Shown in pieces: positions 51,561 to 63,705 of a stretch of 64,000 bases of DNA. The notes below the pieces were generated by a model. It searched no databases. It was not told the origin of the DNA and was given only the letters and a program-made list of their open reading frames with translations. The DNA comes from Arenicola marina (Eukaryota; Annelida; Polychaeta; Arenicolidae): assembly GCA_964019135.1 (NCBI GenBank), contig OZ025260.1, forward strand, positions 32,296,254 through 32,360,253, given 5' to 3'. The position numbers were made by a program, and so were the translations under genes. Each line of letters opens with the position of its first letter. Within the stretch, counting starts at the first letter, position 1.

Positions 51561-53830
51561 AAGCCGGTACATCAGCCAACGAACGATATGCTGGATATCT
51601 CCTACAGCCCTGATGAGGACCTAACACTTGATTTGCAATGTGGAGTAGAAGAACGCAGCAAAATTCTCTAGTTTATCCGGATCACACCCATAATAAGGCA
51701 CACCGACCATTCCATACAATCAGGATCCCACCAACAGCTAGATTATCACTACACATTTCCACATGATCCAGACCGCAGTGATAAACGATTAAACCTACCA
51801 CTCTATGTACCGCTGGTTGTACAGGTTCCATCTCCACACGGCTTCCATTGCCTCTCAAAGTGTGGACACCAAGACACTGCGACAGTCTGTCAATATGTTT
51901 ATATATATATATATATATGCCTATATATATATACACCACCGGGGCTATCCTGGGCTACAACAGCCACCACAAAGCGACACGACATCCACGTAACCGGTGT
52001 ACAGAACCACGAGGACAGAACATGTCCCCACCCTTCCTGCTTTGTTTCCCTGCTTGCCTCGCGCTTTCTCTCTCCCTCTCTCGGTTTAGCGGATTAAAGC
52101 TGCCATCCTACAAGTCGACTCCCCGGGACAACACCGTGGCTCAGCGTTAACACATTTAACACCATACGATAAGTGTGACCGCACCCGCCCGACTCCCGCC
52201 ACCCTCCCCTTCGCGACGTGCTGCGCTGCACCCGTAATATATAGCATGAGACTTCCGAGCTTGTTGCTCATACAGCTTCTCCTCAGCCCTGCATGGGAGC
52301 CGGCGCTAAGTGGGGAGCGGGTGGGGAGAGAGGGAGAAGGGGGGTAGAGCGGGTGGGGTGGCAGTGGGTGAGGAGGAGGCGTGGTCGACAAGGCACCATT
52401 GAAAGTGGAGGCTGGAGTCACACAAAACACAGACAGCACCCCCAACATCCGGTCCTCCGCCCCACCCCTCTCCCTGTCCCTCTCTCCCTATGTTACGTCC
52501 CGGCCGAGGGGCCGCATCTTGGAACAGATTTCTAAACTTGAGGCTGACTTCATTCTAGTCGTTCGCTTCGCCAGATGTTCTACCTTTCAGCTTATTTCCG
52601 ACACGCGCGATCCATCTCAGATACAGCAACAGGCGGCGACCGGTGGTACCGCAGCCAGTGTTAAATAATACACTGATTAACACTACTAATAGGCTAGCTA
52701 GCGGCGTCCAGTGGCCGGGCTGTAAATCCTGGGTGTGGGTGTGTGAGGGATGGGGTGTGGGGTATTTGGGGGTGCTGAAAGAGTAGGGGAGGGGAGGGGG
52801 GGGGATGCAGGCCACGGGGTACTATGTGAAGCCACTTCAACACAACCCCGATACCCACAGCCTTGGTTCATATCGCAGGACATATTTTTTTCCAGAGGTT
52901 GGCATTTCCTGAACGAACCCGGTCGTAGCGCAGAGAATCAACTGGATTACGGATTAAATAGATGGCTGGCTATCCACATGCCCTACTTTAGCTAACACTA
53001 ACAGTCCCAGTTGCGCATTCAGCCCGCATGCTGCACACTTCCCATATCGTCTTTACCTAGCTATGTTTTTAACATTCTTCTACACATCAAGATCCAATAA
53101 TATGACGCGGCGCACGAAAAGAAGAAGAAATGATCTTGATTTCCTATAGGGACGCATCGCTTTATCCGTGTAGGGGCGTGAATTCGCATTGCAGAAATAT
53201 CATTTATCGCCCAGTAACTTTCTTATTAGACCGTGAGTAATGTTTATAATCGTAGAAATAAATAAATATTCTGAACACCAGAGATAATTGATCGCAGCAT
53301 TATTCGTGTATGCACATAAATTTATTGGCGAAGGATGTCAGTCCCTGACCGTTTTGGGCCACGAAGTGAAGCGGCGCGGTGAACCGGAAACCCATTCGAT
53401 ATCCGACAAACTGAATGTTTTACCACCTCTCCTACTCCTCCGTCTTGACTCGGCGTCTATCACGTAAGACCTTTACACTAAGGTAAATGAAGGCTAATAT
53501 TATACACACACGGAAAGTGGAGAAGCAGGCAGAAGGTCCCTGTCTACCGTCAGTGATACCACCTTCTGACGAACGCTAGGCCCTTGTTAAAAAAAACATC
53601 ACTAGCGATAACATTAGATTTATAGCGAATAGGAAATACGTGAAAAAAACATACAGGTAGCGTCATAACTTAATACACCGGGCACCGCAGGCGAAGAGTA
53701 AGTCTGGGGTAAATACTACAGGCCTCATGATCTGATGATGAGACACATGGCAACGAGGACGCGAAAATTATATTCTTTGAGAGAATATGGTGGCGAACAA
53801 GACAGGAAATCAGGCGACTGAATAAAACAT
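51561..53830. other. STXBP4 upstream region
   Basis: Includes (AT)n at 51897-51937, a G/A-rich stretch at 52290-52380, and a second G-rich stretch at 52740-52805. At least one 5' non-coding STXBP4 exon is required by the acceptor in front of the start codon, but it could not be picked out. Confidence 0.4.
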
Positions 53831-54090
53831 AGAATCTCAGATCCCAGCCTGTGATTGCTCTTTACTACAGAATCAGACACAGGCCTGTGATTGGTCCTTA
53901 CTATAGAATCTTAGAAACTGGCTTGTGATTGGTCCTTACTATCGAATTTCCGACAGTGGCCTCTGATTGGTCCTTACTATAGAATCTCAGACACTGATCT
54001 GTGATTGGTCCTTACTATAAAAACTAAGACACTGGGCTGTGATTGGTCCTTACTATAGTATCTCAGACACTGGCCTGTGATTGTTCGCTT
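53831..54090. repeat. 38-bp array of inverted CCAAT boxes, 7 copies
   Basis: Unit AGAATCTCAGACACTGGCCT then GTGATTGGTCCTTACTAT. Five of the seven units keep GATTGG, the reverse of the NF-Y CCAAT site, on the plus strand. TGACGTCG follows at 54097. About 2.6 kb upstream of the STXBP4 start codon. Confidence 0.9.
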
Positions 54091-54761
54091 CAAAGTGACG
54101 TCGTCGGTTCGTGTTTGAAGCCTTCACTCATCCGTTAGTGGAAAGGGTCAAGTTGGAGTAGAGCCATGTTTTCGAGGGTAAACAGGTATTCGTTTTATAA
54201 AGGACTATGACTCAAGAGACGAACGAGTACCTATTTCACAGTGAACAGGAGACTGCGGCTATATCGCAGTGAGGTAAGGGAAAACAAAATGTGATGCTGG
54301 GAAAAATGGTTGCCGACGCAACAGTACCTTAAAGGAAGACAAAACGGAAGCAAAAAGGAATTATAAGAAACACCATCAGCCAGTAAAATGATGAATGATC
54401 ATTACTGTGGCAAGATGAGAAAAACTAATGAGCGGCCTTCCATTCCACGACACAAGAAAAAACGCCTGGCAGTCATCGAGTCAGAAGTACCATGTCATAC
54501 TATATTGAATTTGATACTATTCTGCAATGCAATATCCGTCAGTCAAAGGGTGTCGGGGGAAAGAAAGCGGGCTGCCCATTTGTGTGTTGCCAGTATGGTG
54601 CTGGGCCATGGTGGGATCCTTTTCCTCAACCCGTGGTCAAGGTCAGACAAGTACAGCCACCTGGTTCCACTCACTCTGATCACAGTTTCTAGACGCCGAC
54701 AATCGGCCGATGTGGGCCAGCAACAGATCACAGATGTACCCTGAAGATAGCGTGAAAGAAC

Positions 54762-55262
54762 CAGTACAATACTTGCACAGAACCAGTACAATACTTGCAC
54801 ATAACCAGTACAACACTTGCACAGAACCAGTACAATACTTGCACAGAACCAGTACAATACTTGCACATAACCAGTACAACACTTGTACAGAACCAGTACA
54901 ATACTTGCCAATAACAAGTGCAAGATTGCGAACAACCAAGACAATACTTCCACAGAACCAGTACAATACTTGCACATAACCAGTACAATACCTGCACAGA
55001 ACCAGTAAAATATCTGCACAGAACCAGTACAATACTTGCACAGAACCAGTACAATACCTGCAACAAACCAGTACAGTACCTGCACAGAATCAGTCCAATA
55101 CTTGACCAGAGCCAGTACAATACTTGCACAGAATCAGTACAACACCGGCACAGAACCAGTACAATACTTGCATATAACCAGTACAATACCTGCACAGAAC
55201 CAGTACAATACCAGCACAGAACCAGAACAATACCTGCACAGAACCAGTACAATACATGCAAA
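54762..55262. repeat. 22-bp minisatellite, about 23 copies
   Basis: Unit CAGAACCAGTACAATACTTG plus CA, with A/C and T/C variants. Overlapping ORFs in four frames are repeat artefacts. A smaller, unrelated array (AACAAGTGCCATTACTTACA, about four copies) follows at 55420-55510. Confidence 0.95.
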
Positions 55263-55510
55263 AAATATGTGTATAAAAAGGAAGATTATAATACTTCCAT
55301 GAAACAAGTAGCATACACATACATGTACTTTCTAAGAATGAGTACCACTCCAGGCAAGAGTTGAGCAAGACACAGAATAGGGCAAACCTGAAGAGGGGAA
55401 AATGCGGAATAACTTAAAACGAACAAGTGCCATTACTTACAACAAACAAGTGCCATTACTTACAATGAAGAAGTGTCATTACTTACGATGAACAAGTGCC
55501 ATTACCATAT

Positions 55511-57070
55511 TTGCAAAGAACAAAAAAATACCATAATTGCCAAGAATACATACCATATATGTACAGAACCAATACCATATTTGTAAAGAAGTTACACATT
55601 TCCAGCGACTTTGATAGGTATGCATCCTGCACTATTTGTCAGCTGTGACAGGACATGGTGACGCATTGTAAATATATAGTGAGCAGACTATGCAATATTT
55701 TATTAAGTTAATGTCCCATTATTTTTCGGATGTCCCATAATTTTAAGGACACTGGGACCCACCCACTGGCATATACCTTTCAACATGATCAGAATCACTG
55801 CATTTCACATTTTCTGCTGAGTACTGATATAGTTATACAAGCAAAATGTATTTGTCATCCTCTTATTTGCAGGTAACATAAGACAAGAAATTTAGGCAAC
55901 GCCCTAACATAACATTTTTCAGTGCACTAAAGTGCATGCATAAATGGTAATGTCCAACTTACATGGTTGTGGAAAGAACAGCTGTAGGTTCAACATTTGG
56001 TTGTGTGCTTGTAAGCACCAGTGTGGTTGTCATGGTTAAGAACTGCTATGTGAGGATCATAGTGCCTTAGCCTAATCCTGCAAAGCAAAAATATACAGTG
56101 ATTTACTTTTCAAAAAGACTTGATGACATGCTTAATTTTAAGGTGGAAGCCAAGACCATGCAATTATGAATGCTGTTTTATTGAAACTATGAAACCAAAA
56201 GAGTTCATCCCCAGAAAGGTAGTGCATTGCAGCTGATGATAATGTCATGGTAACTTGGTCTGATATTTCCCATCTCCCCCACATGCTTTTACAGCCAGTC
56301 ATCAGGCCTCAATTATGTGACTCATGAGTTCAAAAACAACTCATCGACCATATATCATATTAGCTCCCAGGGCTTTAGCATATATGAATATTTATATTAT
56401 CATAATCTTTAAGCATATATGGGCTGGATTGTGTAATGTGAGAAAAATGTTCTTTGTTGCGCAACCATTTACTAGTGGGCCTACAAGTCACAAGTGAAAT
56501 GGTGTGACCTCTTAACTGGTGAATTCTCTGGCTCAGCACCTACCCTTCCCCCTCTAAAGAAGAAAAAAAAAACATACACACCATCCTCGAATCAACATTG
56601 CAACACAGTAACAAGTTTAATAGTCTTAACATAAGTTAGATGGTTAGTCAGTCGATGCTTCAAAACTTGTCATCCAGTGGGATCAATGACAAAAGCATTA
56701 ATAAACAGTTAACAGCTGCAAAAAATATTATTTGATCAGGGACATACCCTTTTCTTTCATAGAGATTGTTCACAAAACTACATATGCATGTTACACAACT
56801 CATCATAGAACTAGACACCTCTCCATATCTGCTTGGTAATAAATATGCAGCCAGCTCGCTAGAATGTATTTATCGGAATGGACAAGTGATGCCTAGTGGC
56901 CTTGTACAACAAGAGAACAAACAGAAAAACTAGCCGGCAAAACAAAATGAAAGAGTTGAGCTAGTATTACCGGAGGATAATGTTCTAGAACTTAAGTAAC
57001 TAGGAATTAGAAATTAGTGTTTTGTATTGAAACCTTTAGCAACTTGAAAAGTAGACCACTCACAGTATTG
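55511..57070. other. non-coding stretch, nothing recognised
   Basis: A+T-rich, short ORFs only, no family motif and no clear repeat beyond short A runs. Confidence 0.4.
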
Positions 57071-57350
57071 CTGGGCTCGCGCTAGGATATTTTTTTCATT
57101 AGCCAATTTGGCTAATTCCGTCGAAAAACATTAGCCAAAATTAGCCAAATATATTAGTTATAAATTGGTTATAAATCTCATAATTGGAGATGAATATAGT
57201 AGATCTACCATGTAATGTGAACATGAATAAAAATGTGCTTGTAGTTGAAATTTTATATTCGCCATTTTGGCGAGTGTCCAGGAAGTTCTTATCGCCAAAT
57301 CCCAAATTTTTTCGCCAAATGGCTATTGGCGAATGCTAACGCGAGCCCAG
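57071..57350. mobile_element. 280-bp MITE with 5-bp target duplication
   Basis: Termini CTGGGCTCGCGCTAG and CTAACGCGAGCCCAG are inverted repeats. Flanked by TATTG on both sides (57066-57070 and 57351-57355). The interior has subterminal TTAGCCAA and TTCGCCAAA motifs. No coding capacity. Confidence 0.8.
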
Positions 57351-57355
57351 TATTG

Positions 57356-57600
57356 GAAATCAAATATCGTAACCTACGAGGTGGTTATTATGCCATTATG
57401 GACATCTATGACAAGCCATCTAATAGGGCTACTTGCAAAGTGGACCTCCCATATGCTCGGGATCAAATATGGTGACCTACAACGTGGCTGTTATGCCATT
57501 ACGGACATAGAACAATATAAATAGATAACAAGCCATCTAATGGAGCTATTTGTAAAGTGGACTTTCCACATATTTGGAATCAAACATGGTGACTGATGTG
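57356..57600. repeat. ~112-bp imperfect tandem repeat, 2+ copies
   Basis: Shared phrases GTTATTATGCCATTA, GACAAGCCATCTAAT, TTGCAAAGTGGAC and ATCAAATATGGTGACC recur at about 112-bp spacing. Confidence 0.65.
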
Positions 57601-57614
57601 GTAGAACAATATAA

Positions 57615-58420
57615 AATCCATAACAATTGGGTTAATATAGAATACATAAACATTATGATTGTATATGCATACATTATGATAAAAGCCATAGTCAATTTCC
57701 TACTAAAGTCTAAGGCAAGCCAGCTTCTCTAGGGGCATAACAGTGTCGATGCTAAACTCTTAGGCGCCAGTCAGAAATCGACTGTAGCTTTTATTAAAAT
57801 GTGTGCACGTACAATTATGGTGTCTATGTATTCTATATACCTTGTTCTATCTTCTGACATCAATAAAGTATGCCAACACTATAGGTTGTGTCTGTTATAA
57901 TTTCGTGCAGAAATGTTGGAGCACACGACTTTCCCTGATAAACCGTCCACTATATGTGTTTTGGGTATATATGCTGGTAGGTGTGAATGCAACTTGGTTC
58001 CCCTGCTCTGTTAGCATATGGTTATAGAGTATTGTCAGATGCTTATTTTCAACTTAAGGTCAACAGCAGCGCCCTCTTTCACTGGTATTTCACAGTAACA
58101 AAGTTTGGGACCCAGGCTACAAATGGTTCAAATGATGGCGGGACTCGCCAGGTGACGCTGCATATGTATAATGGTTGGTCGGGAAAAGACGCATGCTCCA
58201 ACACTGCTTCATGAAAATATAACTGAGACAACTGGTGTTGACACACTTTTTTTTTTGATGTCCGAAGATAGTGCTTACATATTCTATATAAATTTACCTT
58301 TGTTCTATGATTATACGCATATACATTATGATCAAAGCTACAGTCGGTTCCCGACTGGCGTCTAAAGAACTTAGCACAGTTGTGCCCCTAAAGAAGCTGG
58401 CTTGCCTGTGCCTGGGGGCA
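57615..58420. mobile_element. composite fold-back element
   Basis: The arm GAATACATAAACATTATGAT...CTACTAAAGTC is inverted at 57760-57845. A longer inverted partner of 57720-57930 lies at 58185-58400 (GATGTC, ACATATTCTATATA, TGTGCCCCTAAAGAAGC). Related copies are at 59760-59941 and 60990-61170. Exact ends unclear. Confidence 0.6.
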
Positions 58421-59633
58421 CTTGCGCCAAACTTCAGCCAGCAGACCCAAAGCACAGACGAGGTTTGGCAAAGCTTGCACCTGTAATAGTTGTATGCTAG
58501 CCTATACTAGTGAGCGTAATGAACTATTTACTTTAGATAACAAACACGTAAAAAAAACAGACAATCTGAACAGCTGAATCATACGGCATGCGGCCATGCC
58601 ATGTACAGCTGTTATCAGGCTGTCATAATCAGGTAACACAGTTATCAGGTTGTGTGAGCTGGTTAGATGAGCTGGTGAAATCTAAACAAACTGGAATACC
58701 ACGAAAACTGGATCCCTTGCTATACAGCTGTTGTTATCAGGCTGTCATAATCAGGTTATCAATATCAGGTTATGTCTTATGTCATGACATGAGCTGGTTA
58801 GATGAGCTGGTGAAATCCACCGGAAGTCGACCTTCATATAGCATAGATTGGCGTTAGACAGTTGACTGGTTTCATAATAATCGCAACCGACTGCAGGTCT
58901 CAGGACATTCAATTACCAGACAGCGCGATCACGGATCACTGATTCAAACTCACCACTGGCCTTTTCAGCTTTCTGACTGAGCTGTCATCCAAGGTAAACT
59001 TCCGGTTAGTTCCTTTTCTTTCGCCAGGTGGAGAAAAACTAAATTAGCGCCACCTTGCGATTAACACACGTGGCACTCTTTACGAACGCCATCTAGTGAC
59101 AGATACGACTTGTAAGCTGGTACCGCCGCTTCAACGGAATACATACAGTCGGTGCGCGAGGCAGTGGCGCAGGAGCCAGGCTAAGTGCATGGTTCCCGAG
59201 CTACTCTCGCTCGGTTGCGGTGGTACCAACTTAGGATCTGGGGTCATACGTGTGACGTCACATGTCAGATTCCAATCCCAGAATCCTGTGTACTTCGCCA
59301 TTTCTTCCTGTTGCGATTCGGATCCCGGGATTGTGTTATATATTCGCCAAATTTCGCAGTGTTGTGGATATTCTTCATCTTCTGTGACGCTCAATGTATT
59401 CTAGGATATCACCTCGTGCAATCATGACTGTTATTTGAAGATGTAGACGGGCTTTGCGCCTGTAAAAGCTCAGTTATTTCTCGTTGCTTCGGAAACAAGT
59501 TGTTGACAAATCCAAGTTTAATTGGAACGTTGTTGGGAGTTATTTGTTGTTGTTTGCTGGCGATTTTTCGTGGATATTAGTCTTCTAACAGAAATCTATT
59601 GGTCCAACTGACCGTAGAAATGGGTTCCAGACA
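58421..59633. other. non-coding region with an imperfect ~125-bp duplication
   Basis: 58605-58680 and 58730-58815 share AGCTGTTATCAGGCTGTCAT or close forms and GAGCTGGTTAGATGAGCTGG. The 59000-59630 part is richer in CpG than its surroundings and could be a promoter for the possible exon at 59620. Confidence 0.4.
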
Positions 59634-59649
59634 GATTCCAGCCGACAAG
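59620..59649 (+). CDS. possible first coding exon, gene not identified
   Basis: AGAAATGGG is a fair start context. Ten codons (MGSRQIPADK) are followed by GTACTA, a mediocre donor. No second exon is recognisable in the remaining 14 kb. Weak evidence: start context and the CpG-rich flank only. Confidence 0.2.
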
Positions 59650-59759
59650 GTACTAATCAGCAGACCTACAGACTTACAGAGATCTGTAATTGTAAATTGC
59701 AATGCTCAGCTCAGCTGCCTGACATTTTGATTTTAGTACCATTGTCATGACTCGAGTCT

Positions 59760-59941
59760 TGGCGCAAGTGCCTCCAGTCAAGCCTGCTTCTCTAGAGGCA
59801 CAACGGTAACAATGTTAAAATCCTTCGATGTTAGTAGGGAATCGACTGTAGCTTTTATTATAACGTGCGCTCGAATAATCAGTGTTAACATATTCTATAT
59901 ACCTTGTTCTATCATCTGACATCAATAAAGTGTGTCAACAC
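59760..59941. mobile_element. half fold-back element interrupted by a MITE
   Basis: Related to 57720-57900 (CTTCTCTAGAGGCACAACGG, GAATCGACTGTAGCTTTTAT, CCTTGTTCTATCATCTGAC, GTGTGTCAACAC). It continues at 60495-60560 (GAAATGTTGGAGCACA), having been split by the insertion at 59944. Confidence 0.75.
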
Positions 59942-59943
59942 TA

Positions 59944-60492
59944 AAGTCAAAGTCATAAATGCCGTAGCGTGTCGTTTCGGCCCATATTTTCCACGAATTT
60001 GTCGCGATCGCTCTAAAAATCACTGACGTGAGAAAGCAACACCATGCAATTTTAATGATACCAAACTTACGTGTGTACTGCGAGGTCATCCTTTTTTAAG
60101 ACACAAACAATATTTCTCCATGCTGACACTCCATTGCCAACAGACACTTTGTCGCCAATAGACTAAATCACAGACGATGAAAGGCTCTATAGTTGCCATG
60201 GGGCACGAGCATGTATTGTTTAGAGCCCGTTCGGCGCCATGGCAACTAGGTCATCTTATGACGTGTGCTTTAGTATATTTGCGGAACTGCGTTTGCTGCC
60301 AATGGAGTGTCAGCATGGAGAAATATTGTTTGTGTCTTAAAAAAGGATAAGATCGCAGTACAGACGTAAGTTTGGTATCATTAAAATTGCACAGTGTTGC
60401 TTTCTCACGTCAGTGATTTTTAGAGCGATCGCGACAAATTCATGGAAAATATGGGCCGAAACGACACACTACGGCATTTATGACTTTGACTT
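59944..60492. mobile_element. 549-bp palindromic MITE, TA target duplication
   Basis: Arms of about 200 bp start AAGTCAAAGTCATAAATGCC and end with the exact reverse, flanked by TA on each side. It lies inside another repeat whose uninterrupted copy is at 57860. TA duplication and long terminal inverted repeats suggest Tc1/mariner-type mobilisation. A decayed arm copy lies at 62180-62305. Confidence 0.88.
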
Positions 60493-60989
60493 TAGGTTGT
60501 TTCAGTTATATTTTTGCGAAGAAATGTTGGAGCACATAACTTTCTGTTTAAATCCTCTAACACCTATTGGCTAAATACATTTGGTCAGCTGACATATGAC
60601 TTCTTTACAACCTGTCCAAGTCAGCTGACCTCATGCATTTTTTCTACAAACAATAAGATGTCTAAATAGCTTGAACAGGAAGTTATTGACTTGTTCTTGA
60701 CCTTAACCTTTGTCCAGTTTGTGGCACAGACTTGCAAGAAAGTGGATTGTCCAAAAGGTTGACCAAAAGATCCTTGATTCTTGATTAATGGCATATGGAT
60801 ATGGATAAAAAGTATTTATTTATAAATACTTGACTGTGTAGCATCTGAAGAAACCCAGGTTTCATTGTGACAGCATCATGTAAGACTAAAATAAGCCTTT
60901 AATATTTTGGTGTTTTGGTTTGAGCCTCAGAGCTTGCTTACCCTCTTGTTATATATAGGGTATGTACAGGCCGTAGGACTTCCATCTCA

Positions 60990-61170
60990 CAAACCGAGTG
61001 CCTGTGAGATAGAACAAGGTATATCGAATACGTAAACACTATGATTGTTCGAGCATACATTATAATAAAAGCTACAGTCGATTCCCTACTAACGTCAAAG
61101 GATTTTAGCATTGTTACCGTTGTGCCCCTAGAGAAGCGGGCTTGCCTGGGGGCACTTTCGCCAAGACTCA
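60990..61170. mobile_element. reverse copy of the 59760 element
   Basis: Contains ATTATAATAAAAGCTACAGT, CGATTCCCTACTAACGTCAA and TTGTGCCCCTAGAGAAGCGG, the reverse complement of 59790-59900. Confidence 0.8.
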
Positions 61171-63562
61171 GTCCTGCTATAATCACAGCCCAGCCAGAGG
61201 TTACAACAGGCCACTTTATCACTCACTGGCTCATGCTAAGTGGCAGCAGATACCCGCTTTCTTGCTGGTGAAATGCTTCTGATGGCATAAAAAATCGCAA
61301 TTTCACAATAACGTTGTGGCTGTTTTCACATTTCTTTAAAAGCAACACCAATCGTGAATTTTATGCCAACTTTCATGATCACTGGCTTTCAGCAAGCTGT
61401 CCGCTCTGGCCTTTAGGCCAGCTCTGGTAAAGCCAGAGGTAGAGAGCCAGAGGCATATCCCATAATCTAATGTTACCCTTAAAACCTCTGTCCCCTTATG
61501 TATCTGCAAATCTGTAACACCAATCAGAGCACTATGGTAGTTTTGGCTAGTAAGGGCTCACATATAATTTATGGGTAGTGCACCACAGATTTAGTAAATC
61601 ATTGGAAGAGGGAGGAGTAAAAGCCCTTTAGCATATATTAACTAGTATTTAACTCCGGAATTAAGTGACAGGTACCTGTTTCGATATATTCAATATTGCA
61701 TAGTTATCGCCTGCGACAGGTCTGATAAATATATTTTTAAAATGCTTAAGTCTGATTTCTTAATCCTTCATTAAGTTTATCAATCAGCTAAGTGAGACCT
61801 GTACTACAATTCTAGTTGAGACAAATAAAGAATTATCCAATGACAACAACCATCTCTGGGAGGAAAAGAGTAAAGACATCGCTGAGATTTTGTCACTGTG
61901 TTCGAAATGACAATTCTTTTACTTACGCTAGGGGGGAAGGGGGGCCTCGACTGATTTACTATGCTTGTGAATGTAACAAGTGGGCAACTGAAATCTCAGC
62001 TCTGATTCCTTAAAACTAAAAATAAACTGAAAAGTATATATTTCATAAACTTACCTTGAAAATTTTATATAAGATCTGATATGTATGTATGCTATAGCCT
62101 GTGCTCTACCCTGAATACTGACCCTACCAGACTACTGCTTGGATATAGTTAATTTTTTTGAAGGCCAGCAATCACTAGATTTAAAGTCAAATTAATAAAT
62201 GCTGTAGAGTCACTAGTCATTTCAGACTATATTTGCTAAAAATTTGTAATCGCTCCGAAATCACTGATGCAAAGCAGTAAAACCATGTGCAATTTTAATG
62301 ATGGATGGTTGGGGTGGGTCTTTTAAATCTTACTGAATGATAATTTATTATAAATCTTTTATGTATTTATATCTATATATTAACTACATCATTATTCACT
62401 GTTGGAATTTTAAAAAATGGTCAGAAGGTTACTTTCTCAATGTCTGAAACTTGATGGTAAAATATGTTAGTTTCTAAAACTTGCAACAATGGATCTGTTT
62501 AATTATTTCCATACCATTCACTAACTTTTATGAATTTATGCATTAGTAATAATCATCAGATAATGTGTCCAGTTGGTAGTCACCCCCACCCATAGAAAAT
62601 GAGTGCTGTGAGGACAATTCTTCCTATACTCTGCCTTGTCACCCTCCTTAATGAAAATGATACCCTTCCCCTTAACAAATAATTACCCCCTCCGACCCTT
62701 TGACAAAAACTTTACCCCTCTCTTGACAAAGGCAGATCTATGCCAAAGTGAGTTTGGCAGGGGTAGGAAAGTTAGGGCTTGATGCATTTTATCCCCAGGA
62801 AATATGTTTTTTGATCAGTCCCTGGTTTATGTCACATTACTATACTATTATACATTAATTAAACTATAGCATCTCTTACATAATTCAAAACCCAGCATTA
62901 TATGACTTCTATTCTGCCAATCTGAAAAGCCTTTTTAATGAAGGGAGTCTTGTAATAAAGGATTCCCCAAATTGGTCATACAGGGTTAAGCATCATAATG
63001 CATGCAAACTAATCAATTTACACATTGATAACATATATATCACAACCTGATTTTTTTTTTTTGTGGCCTCACTTCAATGACAGTCACAAATGAGCAACTC
63101 TAGTTGACTTTCGCCCGCCAGACTCGCCACTCAGCACAACAACCTTTATGTTGCAACTCAGCTGGTTGACACATATTGCTGCATTGCTAATATTCATTAA
63201 TGATTTTGCCAGCTCTGTGCTATTTAGTAGAATTGACACAGTATGGTCCAAACTTGGAACTATCTTGAAAAAAGTAAGTTTACATAATGTATTGTTTGCT
63301 TACAGCCAATCACATGCTATGCAACTGTGATCCTGCGAACCGATGTTGAGATTGGATTATATGCCAGTTGTATAACTGGAATGAACCTCAGTAATAAGTC
63401 ATGTCAATGAGGCAGTCACATAATGAAGAGAGCAAACAGCACAATGTAAAATGCAGGGAATACTTTATACATTTCTGAATTCATACACAATTATACAGTA
63501 TCATGGTGTACATTAATCCAAATCAGGAAAGTGTATAGAAGCTGTTGTATGTGTTGTACCGT
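61171..63562. other. right-hand non-coding stretch
   Basis: A+T-rich. Contains the decayed MITE arm at 62180-62305 (ATAAATGCTGTAG, TCGCTCCGAAATCACTGATG, TGTGCAATTTTAATGATGG). The 65-codon ORF at 61816-62013 shows no recognisable family. Confidence 0.45.
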
Positions 63563-63705
63563 ATTTCACGTATGTTTTCGGACACTGTATGTTTTCGGAC
63601 ACCCCCTCAAAGGCAGAAATAGGATAAATTTAGTGTACTGTAAGTTTTCGGACACCCAACGTAGATAATTTTTCAAGTGTATGTATATTTTCGGACACTA
63701 TCGGA
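63563..63705. repeat. TTTTCGGACAC repeats
   Basis: Four copies of GTATGTTTTCGGACAC or close variants (GTAAGTTTTCGGACAC, GTATATTTTCGGACAC) with uneven spacing of 24-60 bp. This pattern resembles subterminal repeats of a DNA transposon, but no terminal inverted repeat was found. Confidence 0.7.

Noticed and set aside
54543..55364. Cys/Tyr/Leu-rich repeat ORFs on both strands
   Set aside because: Reading of a 22-bp minisatellite in several frames; nothing conserved on either side.
61816..62013. 65-codon plus-strand ORF with several Cys residues
   Set aside because: No family recognised, no splice sites that would extend it convincingly, and A+T-rich surroundings.
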